In this document: piece by piece, positions 23,230-34,968 of the stretch
Position numbering within the stretch: the stretch's first letter is position 1
Layout: each line of letters opens with the position of its first letter
Source: Glandiceps talaboti
Lineage: Eukaryota > Hemichordata > Enteropneusta > Spengelidae
DNA: 64,000 bases
Direction: 5' to 3'
NCBI RefSeq assembly: GCF_964340395.1
Contig: NC_135549.1
Coordinates: 11,787,342-11,851,341, forward strand
Notes under the pieces: generated by a model
Seen by the model: only the letters and a program-made list of their open reading frames with translations
Told to the model about the DNA's origin: nothing
The model's database searches: none
Program-made: the position numbers and the translations under genes

Positions 23230-25451
23230 TGCAATTATACATGAATTCTCAATTGCGGTTGTTGTGTGGTGTTCTTGTGTTTCACAGCGACTTGGAAACT
23301 TCTAACCTACACAAACATTGTAGATATAAAGAGTGATTGCATTGGTAATTTCAGTGATATAAATGATAGAATAAGCCAGCAGTATCTTCACATAGTTACA
23401 TATGTACAGATTAGCATATACAATGTCATTGTGGTATATTTGCTTTTTGTCTGAAAACCCATCACTAGTACATCGTAAACCCAAACTTGTTGAGAATTAG
23501 GACTTCTTATTTTAGTAAATGAGCTTTATATTTCAAGGTTATGATGATTGTGTGCGATTGTATTAAATTGTGAGTGTGGTTTTTTAATCGAACAGTTGAA
23601 CATTTCATTTTGAGGACGAAATTTTCAAAAAAATCTTGATGTGAAATCTAATTTGAGAGACATCACCCTTGAATTTCATCTCATGAACATTTTCCGATGT
23701 TTGGTATGAACTCGGCAGGTATCCAGGTGGTTTGTTTGATTATACGCTTAAAAGAGTATCACGTTTCTTCATATACGAAAATTAGATAGTCAACTGATAA
23801 AAAGTGTAATCTGTAGAGAGATTACACGAGTAACTACATGTACAGCGACACGTGATTACTCAAAAATAGTCAAAGATTTCCGAAGGCAAATCAATTACTA
23901 CTTATTTCGTTTACAGCGCATACCAAGTACTTTCAAAATGCCAAATCTCCATGGTTGCACATCTTATGATAGAGAGACTGGTGTTCTGGTTTGTCTCAAG
24001 ATGTGTGATGATGATTACGTCATCCACGTGATAACATTGTCACACCGACGCACGGGATTATCATCAAGGATTTAGAACATTTTTTTTCTATGATAAATCC
24101 TATGATTTATAGGACTTAGTCTAACAGTTTCTAGAAGGGCGATCATGATAAAGCTTGTCTGGTTACAAGCAAAATCGTGCATGACTGACGACGAACACAG
24201 TTGCTGGTGTGCCTAGAGCTATAACTACAGATTTATACTACACACTATCCTTCCTAGGATATATTTAATGGTAATTTCAGTCAGCCTTAGTAATCATTGC
24301 TTTAATTACAGTTCTACATATTTTAATCTCATAATTTATGTCAGAAGTACTGTGGTGACAATGTTATAACGTGTCATATACTACTGTGCATCAAGTCTTC
24401 TGCAGTCACAGCCATGCCATTTTGGTTAAACTTAAAGTAGAGTTGTCTATAATAATGATTACATTTAATATGTACGTGTATTACTCATACATGATATGAT
24501 TTGTGTGCTTACGACAACGACGATTGTACATGCTAGAGGGTATATACTTTGGAGACTTTATTCTTCACCTATAATATTGAGTCAAGGAAATAGGTCATGA
24601 TTAGTCTGGCTTTTCATATATTATATTGGTAATAATAGTAACTAATATATACGTGTGTGTCTCATACAAACAAAGAACATGATATTTTCCGAAAGCCTTG
24701 TATGATAGATCACCATATACAATCCTGGTACTTAATGTTGATATGTGATACGTAAAGGAAAATGACTGTCACTAAGTGTTCGACTCTTGAGGGCGCAAAA
24801 CATAAGGTACCTGTTCTGCCAGTAGGTTGTCAGAGGAGGGTGGAAATTGTAATATGGAGGGGAATGAATAATGCTAAGACAACAGATTGTCGTAAGTTGT
24901 CACTATAACAACGGAATTGTTTCATTTATATTTGAGACACATTGTAGAGAATTATTAGTTAAATATTTGGGAGAAGGAGTTAAATATTTGGGAGAAGGGC
25001 CCGGGGACTCTCACTAGGTTTGACTATTAACATTATTTAACGAACAGGCTCCTGGTCAAATTTCCTTTAATGGGGTACAGCACTCCAGGAATTAAAGGCA
25101 ATAAATGACTTCAGAACCCAAAATATATGGCCATCTTTATTTCCTGGAGTGGCGTTCCGCTTTAAACTCGCCAACGACACAGTGTAGAGAAAGAAGGACA
25201 GTCGACATACGGCATAAAACTAGAAAACTTACACTAATAACTGTATATGTACTCCTTTGCAAATCTATCACCTGAAAGATAGGGACTTCGTTGCAGTATC
25301 CTTAACTGTTCCACGTTGTACTTCATCATGTTCATTTCATAGCTTCACGTGGATGACAAATTACTCTACAGAACGTTAGGTTTCACTCGTGTTCCAATCG
25401 AAATCGCTGTTGTTGTATGTTCTTTAAGCTGCGTGGGATATAAAAGTATTT
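23230..25451. other. Intergenic region upstream of receptor E
   Basis: About 2.2 kb of AT-rich DNA with the presumed promoter of E at its left end. The pair of 60-residue frames at 23266-23484 is featureless. A short direct repeat of GTTAAATATTTGGGAGAAGG occurs near 24958-24998. Nothing else seen. Confidence 0.5.
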
Positions 25452-25545
25452 AAGGGGTAAACCATTTGATTTCTGGGGGTGGGGGATGATTTGGATGCAA
25501 CAACAATTTCAACCACCACGACAGCAAACCCTTTTCCAAAATGTT
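25452..25545 (+). repeat. Fragment of G-tract interspersed repeat (copy 3)
   Basis: Starts AGGGGTAAACCATTTGATTT then a G-rich tract, followed by a stretch resembling the first 100 bp of the copies at 38147 and, reversed, at 27159. Only the 5' part is recognisable. Confidence 0.6.
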
Positions 25546-25680
25546 TTTCGTCGAATAGGTGTAGATCAAATGTGTTGTTGTTGAAATATATACTGTAAGT
25601 TTAACTATTATCCTCGCGTCGCTTAGGAAATTACTGAACACTCTAGTCCAGTGTCTATCAATGAACAATATTTGATGATG

Positions 25681-25743
25681 ATTGTATACATACATGGATG
25701 CATGTATACATACATGCATACATGCATACATGCATACATACAT

Positions 25744-25794
<51 letters not shown>

Positions 25795-25846
25795 TACATA
25801 CATACATACATACATACATACATACATACATGCATACATACATCTA
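25681..25846. repeat. (TACA)n/(CA)n compound microsatellite
   Basis: Runs of TACA and TGCA tetranucleotides surround a central CA tract and end directly at the 5' truncation point of the LINE. The several frames here on both strands, reading YVCM and THTH repeats, are simple-repeat artefacts. Confidence 0.95.
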
Positions 25847-26440
25847 ATTGGATCAATTAGAAAATACATTACAAACAAAGACTGTCAAACACTTATCCAT
25901 GCTATCTTGTCAGCCAAGCGGGATTACGGAAATGCACTCCTTTATGGTCTCCCTGATAACTCTATTGCTCTGCTTCAACGTACTCAGAACACTGCTGCCA
26001 GAATTGTCACGCGGTCAAAGAAATTCACTCACATCACACCAACTCTCCGTGACCTACATTGGTTGCCTGTCCACTTCAGGATTGAATTTAAGATCCTTCT
26101 CCTGACTTACAAAGCTCAAATCAATAAAGCCCCAGGATATATCTCAGAATTAATTGAGGAATATAAACCACAACGCTCCCTTCGATCAGCTAAAAAAGGC
26201 TGTTAGTCCAGCGTACATTTAACAACAAAACCTATGGTGGTCGCGCCTTTACAATCTGTGCTCCAAAGCTTTGGAATGACCTACCACAGGATATACGCCA
26301 GTCCACAAGCCTGGAAATCTTCAAAAAACGACTGAAACATCACATGATTATGCGAGCATTCTGTGTAAATTGAACACCATCTAGCGCCTTTGAACAATTT
26401 GACTTTTTTGAATTTGGCGCTATATATATTTTTATGATGA
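25847..26440 (+). mobile_element. 3' end of an L2/CR1-type LINE, 5'-truncated, one frameshift
   Basis: The translated sequence is the C-terminal part of a LINE reverse transcriptase polyprotein. Diagnostic strings are NALLYGLPDN, LQRTQNTAARIV, LHWLPVHFRIEFKILLLTYKA and SLRSA. After a one-base slip in an A6 run at about 26193-26198 the expected continuation follows in another frame (KTYGGRAF, APKLWNDLPQ, FKKRLKHH) to a TGA at 26371-26373. The 3' tail has GGCGCTATATA, typical of L2-like elements, then ATGATGATGATACATACATA. The catalytic RT core and endonuclease are absent, so the copy is dead. It is flanked on both sides by TACA microsatellites. Confidence 0.9.
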
Positions 26441-26443
26441 TGA

Positions 26444-26498
26444 TACATACATACATACATACATACATACATACATACATACATACATACATACATGT
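26444..26498. repeat. (TACA)n microsatellite after LINE 3' end
   Basis: About 13 TACA units continuing directly from the ATGATGATGA tail of the LINE. Probably grown from the LINE's own 3' terminal repeat. Confidence 0.95.
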
Positions 26499-26611
26499 AT
26501 AATTGCACACACACACTTTACATACATACATTATATGCATAGGAGGTAACAATGAATGCAGCTTATTTCAAAAGCAGCAAGTAAAATAGGAAAGTAGGCT
26601 GTGAAAGGTGG

Positions 26612-26768
26612 TATGATGCTACCTGGTGTTATTGTAGTGGCATGTCATGGTAATAACAATACCTTATCATAATCGAAATTTGAATTCAGAAAACTAACAT
26701 CGCCAAAAATTCTCAAAATATATTGGTACATGCCATACTATTTAATAATATTTCGTAATTTATAATAT

Positions 26769-26854
<86 letters not shown>

Positions 26855-27159
26855 TATTCAAGGTACTAAGTCGGGTCTGTATTCTTAGTAATTTGTGTAA
26901 CTAGTGTTTCGTTCTGTTTCAGCATTTCCCAGCAGTTAGTATAAACCTTTGACAAGAATATTTGAAAGTGTAGGTGCCGCCACCGTAACGCCATAGACAC
27001 ATGTACCATAAATTTATAGCTAGCGTCTGCACTTACAGCACAAAAATGTTTAGCTGATACCCAGGAAGGAATTTTGTTTCTGTCTGGAGTTGGCCAACGA
27101 TAATTATTTTACAGAAAATACTTCACCCCCCCCCCCGAAATCAAATGGTGTATCCCTAA
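26612..27159 (-). repeat. G-tract interspersed repeat, reversed copy with (TA)n inside
   Basis: Read on the minus strand it begins TTAGGGATACACCATTTGAT then TTCGGGG and a G run. It contains a segment like CCAGACAGAAACAAAATTCC, and near its 3' part reads TTTGAGAATTTTTGGCGATG then TTAGTTTTCTGA. It ends at ACACCAGGTAGCATC. The same order of blocks occurs on the plus strand at 38147-38440. A (TA)40 tract (26772-26851) has expanded within it. No coding potential. Confidence 0.75.
26772..26851. repeat. (TA)n microsatellite
   Basis: About 40 uninterrupted TA dinucleotides inside the reversed G-tract repeat. Confidence 0.97.
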
Positions 27160-28072
27160 TTAACAAACATCTTGAATTGGAGTTATTTGACCTCTAGCTT
27201 TCCTTTGGTACATTAAACAAGATCAATGTATTATGTAGTGTTGTGCAATACCTGGCGTTGCTCATAATTAATGTATAGAAATCCTTTATATCCATGTAAC
27301 CGTTGATATGTCTAGCACATCTTCCGGCTATATGCGTTCTTTTGTGGTGTATCGAATTCAAATGTAGATATATCATCCCATCGACCTCCAAAACCTGAAA
27401 ATCTAATTGAAACACTAAAGTTTCTGTTAAATTAAAACCATGTATTGTAATCAATATCGTTATGTAACTTACTTACCGACATGAGCATTGATACTGGCCA
27501 TTACACTTTGAACTCCGAGCCCACCTTATTCTGTTTTTTCAAAAATAATACGGAATCTTTTATTCAAAAGATTATTGAGTGGTAGACCAAATGTCGTGGA
27601 TACTAGAATGTGAAATGATGCTGCACAAGCTTATTTCAATGCAACTTTAACTACAACCTTCACAAAAAAAAATTAACTGAAATCAACGATTACAAGTTAG
27701 ATTTTGGTTTCTTTAATATGTCAGTGGAAGCAATCGCATAACGTGGTCACTTCTGTTGTGTTCCTAAAACATCCCAGTTCAATGTTTTGTATAACATGTG
27801 CATCGTGTTCTCATAAAACGATACTGTAAAGGAAAGTGTCCTGAAAAATCTAAGTCAAATTTCAAGAAGTGTATCAAAGTGGTATTGACGTTAGTATATT
27901 TGATGACGATCAGAAATGGACACCATCATGGTGTATGAACACCAAGAGTTTACACTTCCAAGGTCAATGAAAGGTTAGTCTTCTACTGTAACTTCCCATG
28001 CCCAGGTTATAAACGTTGATGAAAATCAGAGATGATAGCAACAAAAATTAAAATTATAATAATTACATTCTG
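27160..28072. other. Intergenic region downstream of receptor G
   Basis: AT-rich spacer. An 86-codon frame at 27194-27454 has no recognisable feature. Nothing else seen. Confidence 0.5.
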
Positions 28073-29155
28073 TCAACACACGATCTCACTCCTATCAAGC
28101 ATTTCGGATTCAGTGGCGATCGTCACCTTCGTATATCCGGTTTGGTTGAGCGGAGAGTCATTGAACCTTGAGGATCTCTGAGTTTGAAGTATTGGAAGCG
28201 GACTTTCCGTTTCAAATTTTGGTTGTATTTGCTGTTGACAACAAAATGCTCGTCTAAATGCTTCCTTGAATGCAGAATTGATATAGTTGTAGGCAATAGG
28301 ATTGAACGCTGCGTGGATTGTCAATAACGTATTTGTAAGGGTTTCCACCATATAACTGGTAGCAGGGTCGTACGTCCACAGATCTGAAGCATCCAATATT
28401 ACCAGAAGTCCATGCACAAGACGAGGAAATCCACAAATAAAAATAAGCCCGGTAGTCAGCAGTAGCACCTTAATAGCTTTGTGCACCTCTGCACCTTGTC
28501 TATTTTGAGGTCCTACGGAGATAATTGACACCCTTCTTGTTCGAATCCATGTTTGCATTGCTGCGTTGTGTTTCTGTAAATAACACATGACGATTGTGTA
28601 TAAAATGACAACCATTGGTACCACAGTAAATCCGACGAGACATATCTGAGACCACGCAGTAATCCCAATAACAAGGTTATCAGGATACCAGCATTGCACA
28701 ACGTGTGTGACTGAAAATATCAAAGCCAACATCCATGATAGTATTGAGAAATATGTAGCTCTGCGTTTACCACTGGGACCAATTCTCGTGCATGGTTTGT
28801 AGATGGTAATGAACCTCTCAAGGCATATCAATCCAACGGTCAGTGTCACAGCATATACGGAAGAAAAGACAAACAGGTTTCTGAAGAAACAAATAACAGC
28901 GCTAATATCCCAGAATAACAGAGTGCCGGTAACCAAAGTAACGATAACGTTTATCAAGGCTCCGATGAGGAAAATTAAATTGGCAATTGTTAGGTTCAAA
29001 ATGTAAACATTTGTTGCGAGCCACAGTGAAGGTGTTTTCACAAATACAAATACAACAGCAGTATTTGTCAATAGTCCGATGACAGTTATGAGAATTTCAA
29101 CTGGTGTAATCACATAGTGAAATGTTTGGACTGAATCGGTCCATGTGTATTCCAT
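28073..29155 (-). CDS. Divergent class A GPCR, receptor G (Asn2.50, CGFP)
   Basis: A 360-residue receptor with an ATG in strong context (A at -3, G at +4). The N-terminus is very short (TM1 starts near residue 12) and has no sequon. TM1 has N31. TM2 reads LTIAN, so N59 replaces Asp2.50. C89 pairs with C155 in HVVQCWYP. TM3 ends ERF (113-115). TM4 has W141. ICL3 contains RRVS (207-210), matching D and E. TM6 has CGFP (241-244), which keeps Cys and Pro of CWxP but puts Gly at the toggle Trp. TM7 has NPIAY (285-289), preceded by His (H281) where Asn is usual. C305 and C306 after helix 8 are palmitoylation candidates. It is the more distant relative of D and E and may resemble their ancestral state in TM6. 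Ligand unknown. Confidence 0.92.
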   Translation of the reverse strand: MEYTWTDSVQTFHYVITPVEILITVIGLLTNTAVVFVFVKTPSLWLATNVYILNLTIANLIFLIGALINVIVTLVTGTLLFWDISAVICFFRNLFVFSSVYAVTLTVGLICLERFITIYKPCTRIGPSGKRRATYFSILSWMLALIFSVTHVVQCWYPDNLVIGITAWSQICLVGFTVVPMVVILYTIVMCYLQKHNAAMQTWIRTRRVSIISVGPQNRQGAEVHKAIKVLLLTTGLIFICGFPRLVHGLLVILDASDLWTYDPATSYMVETLTNTLLTIHAAFNPIAYNYINSAFKEAFRRAFCCQQQIQPKFETESPLPILQTQRSSRFNDSPLNQTGYTKVTIATESEMLDRSEIVC

Positions 29156-29822
29156 CGTGCTTAGTTGTCCAACTAAAATTTCGGAATGTTTCCAGTGTCT
29201 AATGAACAGAATATAGTGGGTACTTTTTTAGGTTTCTATCTTGTAGAATTCCAAAGCCTTGTCACGTGAATTTATGTGGTATTATCACACAACTAGTCCA
29301 TAGCGGATACACTTCTCTTTTGATAGGTATAACGATAACGCAAGATTGCAGAACAAATTAAAGCTGCTATGGAATCTGGTATTCCCTCCCTCGAAGCAAC
29401 AACCGTGCATGTACGAATAACGGAACTCCAATGGTACTATGAGGTTGGCTGCATGGTGACAATTACTAAGATTAAAATTGATAAAATTACAAAAAATAAT
29501 GAATCGAAGCAGCTGCTGTGTAAATTTACAAAGTTACTTCACGATTGTGACTGATATACCCATATATAAGTAAAATATGGTATCGGTAAAAGATCAAACA
29601 ATAAGCAGTTCTTTACATTCTTAGTATTTTTATCAGCAAATGTGCCAGGTGAGTATTATTGTTGTAGCGATTTAGATTAGAGATGAAGACAAGATATGAC
29701 TTAGCAGTCTTACCATTGGATTTTACAGCACATTGTCAGATATAATATTTGAGTTTTACAGTTTCATGACATATTCGTTCACAGTGAGAAAGCATTTGAC
29801 GACGGCGACGACGATGATGAAG

Positions 29823-29853
<31 letters not shown>

Positions 29854-30421
29854 AAGCAACACAAGTATTTAGTCATGCCGACAAGTTTTGTCTCTACGTT
29901 ATCATAACGCAATCAATATTGATAGTATGAGTTCATGAATTTAGTTGCCTCATATCAGCACCTTTTGACCATGGAATGGTAAGCCAGATTGGATGATGAT
30001 ACATATCATTCAACATTTAAAGCAAGCATATCGACAAACAGTCATGTATATTTGGGTGCACCGCACAATTTGTTGCGTTTCGACATAACGGTTTCTATAA
30101 TACGGGTTTGTGGTATGCTATGGCAGGTTTTACCAACGACTCACGTGGGTGTAATATCTTTTGGCGAGATTATATTCTCCCAATCTTTAGTTTACCATTT
30201 GATCGGACTCTTTGTACGTCAGGCAATAGAACGAGCTGTGGTGTTATGTATGGGTTCAAGTTCAAGTACATGTTACGAACGCATGAAACCTTGATGCTTA
30301 GTTGTGTACATTACTCAAATTGAACTAATATTTCCCATGTGAAAAAATATGCTGGACAAAATGCATTGACTTGATCCATGTTGACACCTTTATCAGATTG
30401 AATGTCTTGCTTTCTGGCTGA

Positions 30422-30467
<46 letters not shown>

Positions 30468-30701
30468 ATTGTTGGACATGAATATCCCATTATACTTTCG
30501 ATATCATTATGCAAAACAAAATTAATAAAACACGCCAAAGACAAGTAAGAAACACACACACACACACGCCAGATTTTGTTATTGCAAGTTGTCGAAAAAT
30601 ATGTTAACTTAGTGTACATCTTTTTTTATTATGTTTAATGTCCTTCTGTAATACTGCACTTGGATGGAAAGATACATTATTTTTTGTACATAAATTTACT
30701 C

Positions 30702-30747
<46 letters not shown>

Positions 30748-31233
30748 CAATAATAATAATAATAAAAAACAATATACATGTATATATAAAACAAATTAGT
30801 ATTACTCAAATTTGGCTGCCATGGAAACCAAGGGCCAAAACGTTTCATTTGTAATGGGCTGCGTCCACTCGCCATGATTTATGAGTTGTAATATGAATCG
30901 TGACAGTCCTTATTAGCTTGTAGGTTTCACATATTTGCATAAATGAATTGTCGTACTTTGTAAAAGAATAATGTGACATCTATTTGTGAAATTCTACGAA
31001 TTAGTGTCAAAGTTTGTCTTGGCTGTGTAATGAGCTGCAGTTTGCCGTGATTGAACGGGATATGCTACATAATATTATGTGTAGAAAATATCAGATTGGT
31101 AAATCATCTTGATCATCATAATAGTTAATTTTCGTATAAAAGTTGCGACTGTTTTCGTCATTCTCCATATGCCATTGTTCATGACCTATGTCTAACAATT
31201 TGTGTACAAAGTTGCCATGGCGGTTGTTGATTG
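29156..31233. other. Intergenic region between G and F with trinucleotide repeats
   Basis: It holds (CAA)n at 29824-29853, (TTG)n at 30422-30467 and (AAT)n at 30703-30764, plus a short CA tract near 30552-30567. Overlapping frames at 29989-30323 lack an ATG or family features. The presumed G promoter lies just right of 29155. Confidence 0.6.
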
Positions 31234-32175
31234 TCATTCCACCCTTCCTCTCAGTGTCTGATTCGTGTTTTTTGGCTTTTGGCAACTGAAAGTTTCCATG
31301 TAATACTTTCTGTAAGTTGAACTTAACAACGCGTAAACGATAGGATTAATTGATGAATTGATCAAAAGAGCCGTATCAGCAAAGCTGACCAGGATAACGT
31401 ACTCTGGATATAGAAAGCACCACCAACCGAGCAAACTCCCAAAGTATAGGTGACAATATATCACCAATGGTCCTGTACAAATGAAGTACACAACTGTAGT
31501 CACTGTCAAAACACGTATCACCTGTCTATTATCTTCTTTGCAATGTGTACGTGAGCGAAGCTCTTTAGCTATACGACAATAAAGACAAAGTGACACTGTG
31601 GAAGTTATGGAAAATGCCAATGTAATTAGAATTTGAAGGGCGATTTGCAGGGATCGTTCAAGTATATGACACTGGAGAGTGAAGGGTATAGTGTATAACG
31701 TACCAAGCACCCACAAAAGTATACAGACCTTTATTGCTCGTGGTTTGGTACGTACTGCTCGAGCAAGGAAAGGGTGGCAGATACCGAAAAATCGCTCCAC
31801 ACATATGATGATGATTGTAAATGTCGATACATACAAAGGAACAAAGTAGAGTGTTACTCCTATCGAACAGTGCAGTGTAGATTGTGTCCTATAGAAAAAT
31901 GCTCCAGCGTCTATAGCAAACAACGCGGATGCGGCCACCAAGAATAATTCATCAGCTATACAGAGATTGAGAAGATAGGTGTTAGTTATGGTCCTCATCG
32001 ACGGTGTCCTCATAAATACAAAGAGAAAGGTACAATTCATGATCAGTCCAATGCTGCCGATGGATAGATTGATAAACTTAATAATGTCTGTAAAGCGTGC
32101 TAACCCATCTTCTAGTGTTGTCTCGTTGAAAGTGAAATTGCCACCGATAAGTTTGTCCACATTGATGCAAGGCAT
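31234..32175 (-). CDS. Class A GPCR, receptor F, peptide-receptor-like
   Basis: A 313-residue compact receptor with an ATG at 32173-32175 (A at -3). Two sequons (N13, N17) lie in the N-terminus. TM1 has N47. ICL1 reads MRTITNTYLLNL, close to C and H. TM2 has D75. The disulfide pair is C103 and C169. TM3 ends ERF (127-129) then GICHPF. TM4 has W155. TM6 has CTGP (233-236), with Gly next to the proline and no toggle Trp. TM7 has NPIVY (277-281). The C-tail is short, with C298 as a palmitoylation candidate. Shared blocks with C (such as NSxxNPIxY and the TM6 to ECL3 GWWCF / GFWCF segment) make C its nearest relative here. A full cAMP-response-like palindrome lies about 430 bp upstream. Ligand unknown. 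Confidence 0.92.
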   Translation of the reverse strand: MPCINVDKLIGGNFTFNETTLEDGLARFTDIIKFINLSIGSIGLIMNCTFLFVFMRTPSMRTITNTYLLNLCIADELFLVAASALFAIDAGAFFYRTQSTLHCSIGVTLYFVPLYVSTFTIIIICVERFFGICHPFLARAVRTKPRAIKVCILLWVLGTLYTIPFTLQCHILERSLQIALQILITLAFSITSTVSLCLYCRIAKELRSRTHCKEDNRQVIRVLTVTTVVYFICTGPLVIYCHLYFGSLLGWWCFLYPEYVILVSFADTALLINSSINPIVYALLSSTYRKYYMETFSCQKPKNTNQTLRGRVE

Positions 32176-32797
32176 AGTTCGCCACCAGTCACTCTTATCT
32201 TTTGCATACAGTTACAAGACAAAATCACAACCGACAGTAGTGCAGTGCAGTGTAACAACAACAAGACAGTCAAAGAGGGTCAACCAGGGTATCACGTCTA
32301 AATATTACAGTTATGTAATTTCAAATTTACCTTTTACATGGCATTGTGACATTGACTCTTAGCTGACAAATTTTGATGATTTAATATTTAACTAAATGTA
32401 CATTTATGTACATATGACGGTAAGATGGAATATATTTTAGTTAACTGTGAAGTTTTTACATACATATACTGCGACTTCTTATTCTCGAATATAATACAGC
32501 ACGTCAAAACTGAAACTTTGATTAGTAAACAACACATAAGGTACACTGGCAACTATACCCATCAACCTACAAAACGTAAAGGGTCAAGTAATAAGGGTTA
32601 ATGACGTCATGTATATTTAGAATATTGTGTTCCTAGCATTTGTCTCATTACGCATAACGTCATCAGGTGATTGAGTGATACAACTTCAATAGCTATTTTC
32701 TAACTCCTGCTATCTGATTTCATATATTGTTTCGATATATTTACTTGTAATTTTGCAATTATTTGTTGATATTCAACCAATTAATCAATTCACCAGC

Positions 32798-32844
<47 letters not shown>

Positions 32845-33846
32845 CCAACCAACCAACCAACCAACCAACCAACCTACCAACCAACTCCCTAAAAAATTAT
32901 GGTTTGAAAAGACTATGACGGGAATCCACCTATGCTAAGAACGAAGACAAAAGAGGCAAAGAAAACGTTACTGAGGACAGTCTTCTGGGCATATCACAAA
33001 ACTTTGTTGTTTTTTAATAAACAGAAAATATGAACACCGACAAACCGAGTCATCAAGCTACTAAAGGTTGCTGTACGTATTGCCTTGGCACTGTCTATCT
33101 AAGTTGTAGGATGTACATGTATCTTCCTTGTTTGACATGAATTGCAGGCATGATGGTGACCTGGTACAATGGCTTCACCATGCATGACATCGTGTGTGAC
33201 GTCCATCTTTAATCATTAGAAGTGTACTAAGACGAGTAGTGAAGCGAAAACTTGCTCATGCGGAAAATGAACTTTAGTAGCGGTCTCCTTGTAGCTTGAA
33301 ATTCCAAACTCAAATTAGCATGGCGTGTAGTTTTATAAATGCATAAGTGTGTACTTGTATGTTTTCTGTAATGGAAAGTCAACTTGAATCATTTACGCGG
33401 AGAGGATGTAAATCACATCTTAATCTTAAAGTCATGACGAATATATTTATTACCTAATACCCCACCAACTCCATTAACATTATAAAGGTGAACTATCTTG
33501 TTTGGTTACAAAACAATTACCACGTCGGCTTTGTGATGGTTTTGAATCTGTGCAAAAACTACATACCACAAGCTTAACACATTTAATGCGATAACCCATG
33601 CAATGTCGTAGTGAAAGTAGAACCCCTTGGCTATTCATTCTGATAACACAATATTCAACGGTCAAGACACGTCCAGTCAAATAGCTTCAATTAATGATTT
33701 GAAAGAGCAATGGAAAGCATTATAAGTTGGCTTGATCGATAAGTAAAGTAGTGTGTTCGTTTGTACACACAAATGAGCATGAAGTAATTCAGTAAATAGT
33801 ACAAGTATAACTATTTTCTAAAGATCTGTTCAGTAGATTGAAAAAG
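32176..33846. other. Intergenic region upstream of receptor F
   Basis: It includes the presumed F promoter, a CRE-like site (listed separately) and a compound AATC/AACC tract (32797-32882). The frames at 31979-32362 and 33480-33680 are not convincing. Confidence 0.55.
32601..32610. promoter_or_regulatory. CRE-like palindrome ATGACGTCAT
   Basis: A perfect ten-base palindrome containing the CREB/ATF consensus TGACGTCA, about 430 bp upstream of the start codon of receptor F. Another TGACGTCA occurs at about 37779-37786, far from any gene. Placement is suggestive only; a full site can occur by chance in 64 kb. Confidence 0.2.
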
Positions 33847-33911
33847 AAAAATGTTGAATAATAAGAGAGCACGAGTACAATACTCGTGCTCTCTTATTAT
33901 TCAACATTTTT
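33847..33911. repeat. Perfect palindrome: 31-bp arms, 3-base loop
   Basis: The arm 33847-33877 (starting AAAAATGTTGAATAATAAG, ending GCACGAGTA) is the exact reverse complement of 33881-33911, with loop CAA. There is no mismatch in 31 bp. It is not flanked by an obvious element. The tiny loop argues against an ordinary microRNA precursor. Confidence 0.95.
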
Positions 33912-34968
33912 GGGGTGATATTGGTATATTGACATACGGCACTGTATGGTGAATGTAACATCATATCATCAATGCGATTGACTTTCTGTTCCGTACAATC
34001 TAAAGCAAGGTCGTGGGGTTAGACAATGATCAATTGATTACATCTTATGTCTCTGTATAATTAAAACATGAAGTATTGAGAATAAAACATTTAATACCTT
34101 AGTAATAATTTCATGAACTAGTGACCTGTCATTCCAGGCTACTGTAAACTCACTCTATTCCACTGGTGACCAGCTTGAATAACTCTAAGCATTCAGAAGA
34201 AAAAAAAAAACATGTTTGATTTCTTCTGTAATTCAAAACTGAAATGCCGAAATGAGTAAATTCAGCCGGTGGCAAATGTTTAAAGTTGCTGGTGCTTTGC
34301 GCATGAATGTCCAATTATTGGAATACTTTGTAATGCATCCGATTGCCATGCGTAATCCACAATCAGGACTACATTGATATATATAAACCACCCATTAGTT
34401 GTCCTGCCCCCTACTTTGTAATGCATCCGATGGCCATGTGTCCACAATCAGATACTAACTAGTAGTTGGCCTAGCACCCCTCCTCCCGAACCCTTTGAAC
34501 CTGTGCAACGAGGCTATTACAATGTGGTCCGTCCGCACACATCCATGCCTGTGACATGCAATGGCTGATTTCTTTCAAAACTTACATAAATTTGACCGAA
34601 TGACGGCCGTATTTGTAGTAAAAATCATTACTGCATTATTCAAAAGCTGTTACAGTAGTACTATCACATCCCCATTCAAGAGCATATATCCGCATTATCA
34701 GTGGTATTAAGCTTTCTTTTTATCCAACCATTTCTTAATATATCTTAGCCACCTTGTGCTATTTATAAAATGTTGCCAGTTTATTTTAAATCTTGAACAA
34801 GTAATAGTGTCTAACAGTGGAGCTGCAACAGTGCCTCTGAGAGCTGTGGGTACCCAAAGTGGGCCTAGGTAATATACTGACGTTACTATCGGCGCGACGC
34901 GCTTGCAGTTATCGTAATCATGTAATTATACATTGAAAACATACATTTAGAAAGAAAATGATTATGAT
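33912..34968. other. Intergenic region with short direct repeat
   Basis: AT-rich spacer. A segment starting TACTTTGTAATGCATCCGAT occurs twice, near 34323 and 34411, with about 40 bp of similarity. No gene seen. Confidence 0.5.

Noticed and set aside
33847-33911. microRNA precursor or bacterial-type terminator
   Set aside because: A three-base loop and a perfect stem do not fit a typical animal microRNA hairpin, and a rho-independent terminator does not apply in an animal genome.
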